This document shows positions 41,375 through 53,300 of a stretch of 64,000 nt of DNA, piece by piece. The translations under genes were made by a program, and so were the position numbers. Source of the DNA: Paroedura picta (lineage: Eukaryota; Chordata; Lepidosauria; Squamata; Gekkonidae); assembly GCF_049243985.1 (NCBI RefSeq), contig NC_135374.1, positions 58,153,934-58,217,933 on the forward strand, given 5' to 3'. Each line of letters begins with the position of its first letter. Position 1 is the first letter of the stretch. The notes under the pieces were generated by a model. That model saw only the letters and a list, made by a program, of their open reading frames with translations. It was not told the origin of the DNA and did not search any database.

Positions 41375-44300
41375 CTGTTTTATTTTTTTATTGTATATTT
41401 ATATACTGCCCTCCCTTTTGGATCAGGGCGATTCACATTAGGAACTTTCATATTACAGTGCAATACAATAAACATCTTAGATATATAATAACATCTTTAA
41501 CAATATATATATATATATATACTAGAAACTAAGCCCGCTGTGTTTTGAAGACAGCGGGCGCTAGAGGTGGGGAAGAGTGCTGTGGGGTGGGTGCGCGACT
41601 TGGCAGGGGCGAGGCGGGGCACCGGAGGGCCCAGACGGTGTACGGCCTTGTAGGTGATGACCAGAACCTTAAACCTAATTTCGCCACCATGTAGGGTTTT
41701 CAAGACGAGATGTTCAGAGGTAGTTTGCCATTGGCTTCCTTGATTAAAAACTGATTAAATGGCAGGAAGCAGAGAGAAGGACTGTCAGTGCACAGTTTTT
41801 ACAATGGAGAGAATTAAGCAATGGGACCTGACAAGGATCAGTATTAGGAGTTGGTACTATTTAATGTATTCACCTTGAAGAATCTGGAACTAGGAGTGAA
41901 GAGTAAAATGGCCAAGTTAGTTGGTGAGACAAAATGATTCAAGATGGTGAAAACCAAGGCTCACTGTGCAGAACTCCAAGAGGCCGTCCGCAAATTGGGT
42001 GGGTGGGTGAAAATGTGGCAAATGAAATTCGGTGTTTGTAAGAGTAAGGTGATGCATACTGGGACAAAAACTTCCAACTTAAAGTATAGGCTGATGGGGT
42101 CTGAATGTACTGAGACTGTGAGGAAAAGTGATCTTGGGGTCATAGTGGATAACTCAACGGAAGTGTCAACCCACCATACGACAGTGATGGAAAAGTGTGT
42201 TGGTTGGTTGTGTGTTGGTTGTTTGTTTGTTTATATTAGTTTTTATAAACTGCCACTCCCGGGTCAACTGGCTCATTCATGGTGATTATAAAAACCCAAC
42301 AGAATACAATAAAAATACAATATAATACTAGCAGCGAGATCCCCTTTACATCCCCCACATCCATACCCATCAACAACGACTACCACCGCTCCAGCCACTA
42401 ACCTGAGAGGGTAGGCCTGCCCAGATGTCCAGCACAGAAGACCTGTGCAAGGTAGGGACCCGATCTTCCTGGCCTGGCCTCAGCTGAATGCTTGGTGGAA
42501 GAGTTCCATCTTACAGGCCCTGTGGAAGTGTGATAGTCCCGTCAAGGCCCTCAGCTCCTCTGGGAGTTCATTCCACCAGGTTGGGGCCAGAACTAAAAAG
42601 ACCCTGGCCCTGGTTGAGGCCAAGTATATCTCCCAGGGACCAGGAGCAACCAACAGATTCAGATCTGCAGAACAGAGAGTACTATAGGGAGCTTAAGGAG
42701 ACATGCGGTCCCTCAGATAAGCCAGGCCCAGGCTGCGGATGGCCTTAAAGGTAAGAATCAAAACCTTAAACCTGATCCAGAAGCTAACCGGTAACCAGTG
42801 CAGCTGCCTCGGCACAGACTGGATATTGGCCGTCCAGGATAACCTTGTGAGGACCCTAGCAGCCACATTTTGGACCAGTTGCAATTTCCGGGTCAGATAT
42901 AAGGGCAGTCCTGCATAAGGCAAGTTAAAGTCTAATCTGGAAGTGACTGTGGCATGGTCACAGTGGTCTGGGGACAGTAGCCTCACTTGACGCAGATGAT
43001 AAAATGCTACTTGGGTTACTCTTGTGACCTGAGCCTCCATAGAAAGGGAGGCATCAAGGATCACCCCTAAGTTCCTGGCAGTAGGCACAGCCATAAGTTG
43101 CACCCCATCCTACCCACCTATAGGAGTGGCGGTAGCAAATTCCATCTGCGCCCTCTGCTCACCCTTCCCCTCCAGAATGTACTATTGGGAAGATTGTTAG
43201 AACTGGGATGAGTTTTTGCCGCAGCATCTTTATCCGATTCGATTGTATTTGTACCTGTTCTGTGTTTTATGTCTGTTTTAAGGGGGGTTTATTGGGGCTT
43301 TATTCAGACATTGTAACCCGCCTCGAGCCTTCGGGGCAAGGCAGGCAATAAATTGAAATAATAACTAAATTTAAATAAATCCAGGATGGGTACATGCACT
43401 TCTGGGTCCCGTCCCCTTCTACCCAGCCACAGAACCTCCGTCTTAGAAGGGTTGAATTTCAGGCGACTCTGCGTGAACCATCCAGAAACCGCTTCCAAAC
43501 ATCTGGTGAATGTTTCCAGGTGGGAGTCCGTCCGTCCGTCCATCCATCAAGAGATAGACCTGGGTGTCTTCCACATACTGGTGACAACCCAGCCCAAAAC
43601 TCCAGACTAGCTGTGCCAGAGGGCACATGTAGATGTTAAATAATGTGGGAAGAGTATTGCCCCCTGTGGCACCCCACAGGGGAGCACAAAGGGGTGTGAT
43701 AACTCCTCCCCCACTGCCACCCTCTGTATGGTTCTGGAGAAAGGAGACTAGCCACTGTAAGGCCGTCCCCCTGATCCCCATCCCGGTGAAACGGTGAGCT
43801 AACAAATCATGGTTGACCACATCAAATGTGGCTGATTATAAGCAGGAGGATAGCCAAATTGCCCCGATCCAGCTGGCATTGGAGATCATCCATCAAGCCG
43901 ACCAGCGCAGTATTCACCCCATGACCAGGACAGAAGCCATCCATGGTATGGATCAAGCCTGACTGGTATGGATCAAGGGCCGTTAGGGATGATTAGGAAA
44001 GGGATTGAGAATAAAATGTCGAATATTGTAATGCCCCTGTATAGCTCTATGCTGTGGGCCCATTTGTAATGCCGAATACAGTTCAGAACACTGTATCTCA
44101 AAGGGGACATTGTAGAGCTGGAAAAATTACAGAGGAGTGCAACCAAGATGATTCAAGGGTTGGCGCACCATCCCTTATGAAAAGGTTGAAGAGTCTGGGA
44201 TTTTTCAGTTTAGAAAGGAGGGACATGAGAAGGGTTTAGAAAATTATGCATGGAGTAGAGGAAGTTGACAAAGAACTTTTTCTTCCTCTCCTAAATACTA

Positions 44301-47300
44301 GGACTCCAATTAAGCTGTTGTGCAGTAAGCTTGGAATGGACAAAAGGAAATACAAGTGATTAAAATGTACAGTTTACTGCCAGAGGATGTAATGATGGAT
44401 TCGATAGATTCACAGAGGATAAATCTATCATTGGCTACTAGCCATGGTGACTGAGGGAAACCTTCTAGCAGGGCCTGCAAAACAGAGTTTTTGGTTCATG
44501 CCAATGAGCCAATACCATTGCATGGGGCCCCCTGGAACCCTCCCACACAAGATACACCACCTGATACAACACAAGGCGACCCCAAGTCCAGCCACCTCAT
44601 AAAGTGACAGTTTTGTATGGTTAGATTGCTAACAGTTTTGATTATTACAATGTTTATGTGTTGCAAGTTTTAAATTTACAAGTTAATGATTTGATTGTTA
44701 TATACTATGCCAAAACTGAATGAAGTTGTGAACCGTGAATTTATATTGTAAACCACTCTGAGCCACAAGGGAGGGTAGAATAGAAATATAAATTAATAAA
44801 TAAATTCCAGAGGTGAAAGGCAATGTCGGGGAAGGCCCTGGCCTCTTTTATGTCATGTAGTTGGCTGTCTAAAGGAACTGGTTGGCCAGAATGCTGGACT
44901 AGATGGACTATTTGTCTGTCATATGATATTAAGGCCTGTGGCTATAACACTTTATACATTACTATTCTTATTGGTCTAATCCAGCAAGGCTCTTCTAATG
45001 TTATATTCTTACAATCTTCCATCCAAATCTTTAAAAACCCTAAAGAATAAAACACTAACTAGGGCTGACCCTCCTTTGATTCTGAATTCTGACAAGACTG
45101 GGCTAGCCTGGCTAGAGCTAATACTCTTTGTAAACCAGGGGTAGTCAAACTGCGGCCCTCCAGATGTCCATGGACTTCAATTCCCACTAGCCCCTGCCAG
45201 CGAATGCCAAATTCCTATTAGAGCCAGGAAATTTCCTGAAATTAAAACTGATTTCCAGATGACAGAGATCAGTTACCCTGGAGAAAATAGCTGCCTTGCA
45301 TTATATCACACTGCTGAAACCCCTGCTCTTCCCAAACCCCACCCTCTCCAACTTTCACCTCCAATCTCCAGGAATTTCCCAACTCTTGAGTTCACTGCCG
45401 TACCCACTATGTAGACTTACCTTGAAGAATTTTTGTGGGTATTAATGCATTTTGTACCTTCAAGTTGCTGTATTAATGCTGATACAGATGCATTCAAAAT
45501 GAATGGCTGGAATACATTAAGCCCTGTCCCAAGGTGAAATTGCGTATGACGTGATTGTAAATAGCGGAATATAGAGTTCATGGGAGTCCGTGGGCACTGG
45601 AGCCAAACCATATACGGAAATGAGGGTAGCATATTAAACTATATGAATTCAGTCATATGAGAGCCATGATGAGGAAAAAACAAAATGTTTCACAATTTGT
45701 TTTTCTGTTGAGTAAACTCTAGTGCAGTTATTGTTTTATTTAGTGCAAGGGATGTTACAAAACTGCTAATTGCCTATGCTAATATAAGATGATTTTCAGC
45801 ATTACTCTAAAATCTGTTGTTGTTAAGACACCCTAAAGCAACAGAAGAATTCCCAAAGCATATGCCTTTCTCTTGATTCAGTTAGCACCTAAACGGCCTG
45901 GTGTTCTTCAGTAACTTAACACACACCTACAGCTAGCTTTAAATTTTGATTAAGTAGGCAAGATCAAGGTCAGAGTTCGCTGTTTTGTTCTTTTCAGCAT
46001 GAATTCGATAAAGTAATGTATTCTAATTGGGTTTTTTAATACCTGTGCACAACTGGACTCATTCTCTCAAAAAATGGAAATTGAAACTTTAAAAAAATCT
46101 TAGCTTGTGTATCATGTCCTGTTGCCCTTTTATCTCCTGAACTGGAAGTGGATAAAAGTGCTATTGAAATGCTGTAAGAATATGATTATATGTTGAAATC
46201 AATGAGATGGGATGCCTTTGGTAGGAATGGATTTAACAGCCATTTCAGTTTGCTAAGAGACATGTAAATATGACTACATGGACCTCAAGTTGTGAAGGTG
46301 TAAAATAGTCAATGTAAAATGCCTGTGCTGCTCACTTGTTTTGGTTAAGGTGGCACTGCTAACTTGCAGTGTCAGAGTTTTTTCTTTTTTTTTCTTTTTT
46401 TTTACATTGAGTGAATTCGAAAGTGGCTAAATTCTGCTTTTAAAATGAAGGAAACTCACTTTGCTGGAAGCAAAATGTATTGCTGCCATGACTTGGCGAG
46501 CTTTAGGCAGGCTGTCCCCCTCTGTCCCACTCGTCAGTCTGCCAGTAAGTGGCTTTTCAAAGGCAAAGCATACAGGGATGCATATTTCATTTTCATTTAT
46601 TTTGAAATGAAAACAGCTGGTAATCCAAAAGAAGGAGTTCATCTATATGTCTTCATTTCCATTGGTATTAATGTAAACAAATTCTGGTAGTAATGGTATT
46701 ATTTTCTACCAGGTGTGGATGAAGCTTTCAGGGGTTCTGCCCTTTCACACAACCCCCATGTCATTCATGCAACAGCTAAGAGAAATGTGCCTGGTTTTAT
46801 AAAAAAATGATATTGTAAATAAAAGCCTCTTTATGACTTCAGGTATTTCTGAAGCTGTACAGAGTGTCCACGAAGGTTAAACTCAACTTTACTAAGTACT
46901 ATGTTCCCTTTCCATTTCTTTCATATCTGACATTAGATCCTGCTCTGATCATTCATGGCCTCTACCTTTACCAGAAGCCAACCTGCCACTGCTGTTAGCT
47001 TAATTAATTAATTAATTAATTAATTAATTCATATTTCAGTGTATATCCGAACCACACTTGACCAGGTCGTCTCAGTCTGGTTTACAACAAGTTATCAGTT
47101 CACAATCCTTATCCATTGTTGTTCCTATATATATTTCTGAAACAGCCAAGGGGGTGGGACGTGTCCGGCTGTCCAAGTTGGAAAAGGGCCAATCAGGGTG
47201 CAGCCAGCTTTTTCCTGATTGGTCCTGCCCCTGTGTCTCCCGCCCTCCGGCCCTGGACCCTAGCCTCTGTGCTCTCAGATACCTCAGTGCCTGGAGCTAG

Positions 47301-50300
47301 CAGCAGGTAAGGGGAGACGGCCCTGGGCAAAGGGTTGTGGTGGAGGCCTTGCTAACGAGGGCCTCCTGGCCTGCTAAGCTGGGCCTGCTGATGAGGGCCT
47401 CCCGGCCTGCTGACTGCCTGCTAAGGAGCTCAGTCTCAGCCCTGCTAATGAGCTGCTCAGCCCCCGCCCGCACCACTTGATTTGACTGCAAGCTGCAGCC
47501 TAAAGTCACCTTAAGCTACCTGGCCAGGGGCCAGGGGAGGAGGCCCATTCTTTCAGGACCCATTCTTAGGAATGGGCTTTGAAGCTAGTTCAATCATAAT
47601 TTGGCAATAAAACTATAAAAAATTAAAAATGACATTGTGCATTAGCATTAAAATTTTTAATGTTTCATCTTCTGTCCTATTGGAGGCAGCTATCTGTGTG
47701 TTTAATATTTTAAACTTATTTTTACTCTCATATTGTGTTCTTTCTCTTAGATTCTTCTTTCCATTTACCGGCACCCCAGAATGTGACAATTGCCTCATAC
47801 AATTTTCAGAATATATTAAAATGGTCTCCAGCTACGGGGATCAATAGTAGTACAGTGACATACAGAGTTGAATATCAGACGTAAGTAAACACTCCTTGTA
47901 TACCAAAAACTTTATATTGTTCACTGATATAAGTAATTCAAGTCAAGTCAAGTCTTTATTATTACGGTACTAGACCAGTAGTCAAATTACAAGGTACATA
48001 AAAACATCTGGCATTAACAAGATAAAAGAATCATTGATAACTTAAATATTATAAAAAAAGATAAAAACATTCCAGCTATAAGAATCATTCTGGTTTTAAA
48101 ACTCACAAGCATTATCTCAAGCAACTGAGACTATCTCTACCTAAGTTGTTCCAAATCCAACCAGCTTTTCCTTGTTTTGATTGTTCTCCAAGCAAATCTG
48201 GCCACAACAGAAGTTATTTTTGTGCTTTTGTCTGACAACATGTCTGTGATTGCCTCTGAGTTGGGCTTATTCTGTAGGGAAGATATAAGTTCTCCCCTGA
48301 ATTGATCGTATAGCCTATATTGGAGTAATACATGTTCAGATGTCTCAATGCTCCCATCCTGGCAGATGCATAAACGATCACAAATGGGTATTTTTTTTAA
48401 TAAGCCTTCCCTAAAAGCGGATGGGAGCATGTTATATCGTAAGAGAGTAAATGATCTCAGATCTGAGAGTAAATGATCTCAGATGTTCTGGGAAAACAAG
48501 ATTAGATAAATAAGGTAATGGCCTCAAATTATTAAGTGGAGGCATTGGAAAAAGTGGATTTTTTACTTGATTGAAATCCTGTTGGTGATGGATATCTAGG
48601 ATTCTTTGTTTTATCGTTTCCTTTGCTCGGTTGAAACCCAGAGACAGTATTAACTGTTTGGATAGACCATATGAGCAAAGTTTTTTTTTCTCAAGAGTGG
48701 ATATCCACGGTACAACCAATGATTCAGACATCATTAGGTAAAGCAAACCCTTTGTGGAAAAAAGCAATTTTAACCAGTACATGGACGTACATATCCATAT
48801 TCTGGTCTGGACAGAATACATTCCTGTTTCCACCCGGATTGCAGCGTTGGAAATGCTGGTTGGTACATGGAGCAGGGATCTTAAAAATTTAGCCTGGGTC
48901 TTTTCTAGGCTGGAAATATTGGCATTTATACACAATGGGGCCCCATACATCATCTGTGCTAGAGGTTTTGCCTTGAACAGCAAAAGTATATAAGTAATTG
49001 TGCATACAAATATTTTAGAAATACCACACTGGTTTCATTGTCACACTATTTTGTGTAGCCAGTTTGGTGTAGTTTGGTGTAGTAGTTAGGAGTCGGACTT
49101 CTAGTCTGGCATGCCGGGTTTGATTCTGCACTCCCCCACATGCAGCCAGCTGGGTGACCTAGCCCAAGGTCACCACAACACTGAGAAAACTGTTCTGACC
49201 GAGCAGTAATAGCAGGGCTCTCTCAGCCTCACGCACCTCACAGGGTGTCTGTTGTGGGGAGAGGAAAAGGAAGGCGATTGTAAGCCGCTTTGAGCCTCCT
49301 TCGGGTAGAGAAAAATGGCATATAAGAACCAACTCTTCTTCTTCTAATAGAAATGTGTGACAGTCTTTTCAGATGTATTAAAAAACAAAAACAAAATCAG
49401 TATTAGAATCATAGCGTTGGAAGGGCCATACAGGCCATCTAGTCCAACCCCCTGCTCAACGCAGGATCAGCTCAAAGCATCCTAAAGCATCCAAGAAAAG
49501 TGTGTATCCAACCTTTGCTTGAAGACTGCCAGTGAGGGGGAGCTCACCACCTCCTTAGGCAGCTTAATCCACTGCTGAACTACTCTGACTGTGAAAATTT
49601 TTCCCCCTGATATCCAGCCTTTATCGTTGTACTTGTATTTAAACCCATTACTGCACGTCCTTTCCTCTGCAGCCAACAGGAACAGCATCCTGCCCTCCTC
49701 CAAGTGACAACCTTTCAAATACTTAAAGAGGGCTATCATGTCCCCTCTCAGCCTCCTTTTCTCCAGGCTGAACATTCCCAAGTCCCTCAACCTATCTTCA
49801 TAGGGCTTGGTCCCTTGGCCCAGATCATCCTTGTCACTCTCCTCTGTACCCTTTCAATTTTATCCACGTCCTTCTTGAAGTGAGGCCTCCAGAACTGCAC
49901 ACAGTACTCCAGGTGTGGTCTGACCAGTGCTGTATACAATGGGACTATGACATCTTGTGATTTTGATGTGATGCCCCTGTTGATACAGCCCAAAATGGCA
50001 TTTGCCTTTTTTACCGCTGCATCACACTGCCTGCTCATGTTTAGGTTACAATCCACAAGTACCCCAAGGTCTCGTTCTCACACTACCACAAGTACCCCAA
50101 GGTCTCGTTCACACACAGGACTGTGGGCTTAATAATGAAGGGAAAACTAACATAATTCATTTCTCCCTTTTTGCTACTGACATCAGATTTTGAATTTTTA
50201 CAGTTTAGAACAAGTATTGCCTTAGGCATTAATCATGGTGACTTTGTAGGAGTGTCTCCTGAAAACCATAGGCCTTGCTTCTAAACAGGGTATGCATTTG

Positions 50301-53300
50301 GATCTACCTGAGCTGAAAATATGCCTGAAAAATACCTTATTGGTATTTTGGTGGTATATTGGTATTTTATTGGCTTTGCTTCTGTTGCAGCTCTGTTTAA
50401 ACCGGGCTGCGAGAGAAGTCAGCCCAGAATCAGGTGTGTTCACAGTGAGCAGACTGTTCCCTGTGGTCACAGCTTCTGGTGTGCAGTTTTTTCCCTGCCT
50501 TTTTTTCTTCTTGGATCTATTGGACTCCACAAAAACTGGAATTTCTGAATAATCCTGGATCCAAATACCACACCAGTAGCAGGTATAACCTGTGAAACAG
50601 AAATACTTATTGTTTAGAGTTGGGTTGTTAGTTGTATCATGGATACAAATTGCTTTTTTCATTAATCTTTCAGCTTTGCTCTTAAAGATGAGCGGAAGTG
50701 GATAGTAAAGTATTTACATGTAAAGTGTTAGTGCAAATGGATTGCTTAACTAAATTATGTTGTGTGCTTTTGAGAGAAGCTGACATCATATATGGGAAGT
50801 ACCATCTCAACACGTATTCCATGCAAATCAAAGAAACTGATTGAAGATGCTATTTTAAACATTTACACGAGGACATTTCCCCCCTGAGCACTACAAATGG
50901 TTCTCTGCCCATTTTTTTACTATTCCACATTGGACATTGGCTTTTCCTGCCATTCCTGAATAATTTCTGACTCACTTGTGTGAACTGTCAGCACCATGGA
51001 GGCAGCTGAGTGCTGTGGGTGGAGATACAGATGTGGCCCACGTTCCCACTCTGCTACCAAGTTGCTGAACTATTTCTGAAGTGTGTTGTTCTGCTGCCCA
51101 TTGTGGCTAGTGCCACCAACAAATTAGGGTCTTGTTTTCACTTTTACTTATAAGCCACTTCTCTGGAGAGGTTGCTTACAGATTCCCTCAATATAGAAAT
51201 GAATAAACACCCATGCTCTACTTGGTGGGAGCAGCAAGCAGGAGAAAGTGGACATAACCACCCCTTCTGCCTGTTGAACTGGTGAAGGCAAGGCTTCTTG
51301 TGCAGTGGAGCAGACTCATAGGATCCATCCCTTAAAAATAAGCCTCTTTAAATTCAAGAGGCTTACTTCCCCAAGAAAAGGGTTCTAGTCTCTTCATGAT
51401 CAGTGGGATTTTACTAATGGCTGAGTTCACTCACGCTGCTTATCTGGGACAAACAGCAGTGCTTAAAAATGTAGCTTAGCCATACTTTATAAATTGATCA
51501 AAGGCCTATGAAAGGAAAGTGATAGTAGAGGGTGACCTTTTAATGGAGGATGTCTGTTCATGTGGTATAGTATAACCATATTGAATAATGACCACCAGTG
51601 CATGGGTGCTACTGTGCAGAATTCCACTTGTGTTTTCACATATTCAAGCCATTTGATTTGGTGACAGCATGGATCCTGCAGAAAAATCCTGCTAATAGAA
51701 AGGGGAGGTCATATTTCTCCTGTGCCTGTCACCCAGGAGCCTTGTTTCAAGAATCTTTTTGAGCTGGCATAGGAATGAAAGATGAGCAATTCCCAATCCA
51801 ATGACAGAAAATACAACCGAGACTTGAAACCAGATCCAAGCCAATATATGATGAACATAAAACCCTTTGGAATTTTTGATAAAGCTTCCCCCCCACCCCC
51901 TTTGATTATGGAACGTTATTGTCCTGTGTACTGCCTGGTCCTGCACACTATTTGTTGTATACAACTATCAAAGAGGAGCATTTCTTCTCACCAGTGATGT
52001 AGAGTGCATATACCTGACTACATATTTCAGAAGTCATTTTTAACCAATGATGCTAATGTAGAAGAATGTGCTAATCACTTATTGTTGTTTCTTCATATTA
52101 CGTTTAGGAAATCATATCCTGTCTGGGCAGAAGTAAAGTCCCAAAATATTACAAAACATGAATATGATTTCACAAATGAAGTTAAGGAATTTACTGAAGT
52201 AATTTTCCATGTTAGGACTGAACAAGGAGAATTAACATCTCACTGGGTAGAAAGCCCTTTCTTTCTAGCAACACGTCAAAGTATGTTTATTTACTTCCAT
52301 TTTTATATATGTGAAATGTCTTGGTTTTATTTATGGAAGCAATTGAGGGTTGCATAACAGGAATGAACTTCTCCCATGTCAAAATATGCAGGCTGTGTGT
52401 CCCTAACATGGTGCCTGAGGCACCTTTCCTGGATCCTGCAAATTGGTTATAGAAAGTAGGTGGGGCCATGTGGGGCTTTTCTCCAGCAGGGCTACAGCTC
52501 CCCATCTGCCCCGTCATCCCTTAAAGTTGCCGTGATCAAGTAAGGCAACATTAACAAATAACTGTGCTTGATTATGTGCCGCTATTCTAGATGAAGACAG
52601 GAAGGTGGAATAGAAATCTGAGGTGACTTCTACCACTTCCCCCATCTCCTTTCACTGGAGTAGTTCACACCAGTAACCTTCCCTTCACAACACAAAAAAA
52701 TAAGCTTTTTGTTTCTTCTTCAGAACGGCTCAGATTTGTCTTCATCTGACAGAGTGCTTAGTGTTTTGGTGGATAAAACAAAGAATGTAAAAAGTTATTG
52801 AATAGTACAGCAAGGGACAGCAGAACAATTACAAATTCATACACCCACAGATTTACTAAACTGATAGGCTGTTTCTGGGAGAGAGAAATAATTATTGTAT
52901 TTGGAACTCTTCCTTAAACCCAAGAATATCATCCTATTGAAAGTTATTTTATTTATTATTAAATATTTATACCAACCCTCTCTGTGGACAGGCTCAGGAT
53001 GGTTTATAACATGTTACATTTGGTTTTAAATACAATAAAACAATAAATATCTCTGGTTTCTGCATTCTGGACCAGTTGAAGCTTCTGGACCAGATACAAG
53101 GGTAACCCTGCATAGAGTCAGTTGCAGTAGTCTAGTCTGGAGGTGACTGTTGCATGGATCAGAGTGGCCAGGTCAGACACTGACAAATGAGGTGTTAGCA
53201 TGTCAAAGATGGTGAAAAGTTTGACAGACAACATTTGTGACCTGGATCTCTATAAAGTGGAGTCCAGAATCATACACAGGCTTTTGTTGGCTGTCAAAGT

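Larger units (their letters stand above)
41745..45005 (+). mobile_element. CR1/L3-like LINE interrupted by two L2 copies
   Basis: Pieces lie at 41745-42194 (encodes LGGWVKMWQMKFGVCKSKVM and DLGVIVDNSTEV), about 43985-44462 (ends with LKSLGFFSLERRDMRR) and 44806-45005 (3' end 'gctggactagatggac' and a GGTCTAATCCAGCAAGGCTC-type terminus). They read in order as one element on the + strand. It carries several stops and frame shifts. Confidence 0.7.
40506..47750 (+). other. IFNGR2: IFNGR2 intron 1
   Basis: This 7.2 kb intron is rich in nested LINEs between 41378 and 45010 (listed separately). 40640-41265 and 45386-46995 hold nothing I can name. Confidence 0.6.

Noticed and set aside
41183-41532. 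Long open frames of T-Y-I-H or M-Y-V-C repeats on both strands
   Set aside because: They are translations of the (ATAC)n microsatellite, with no start context or domain.
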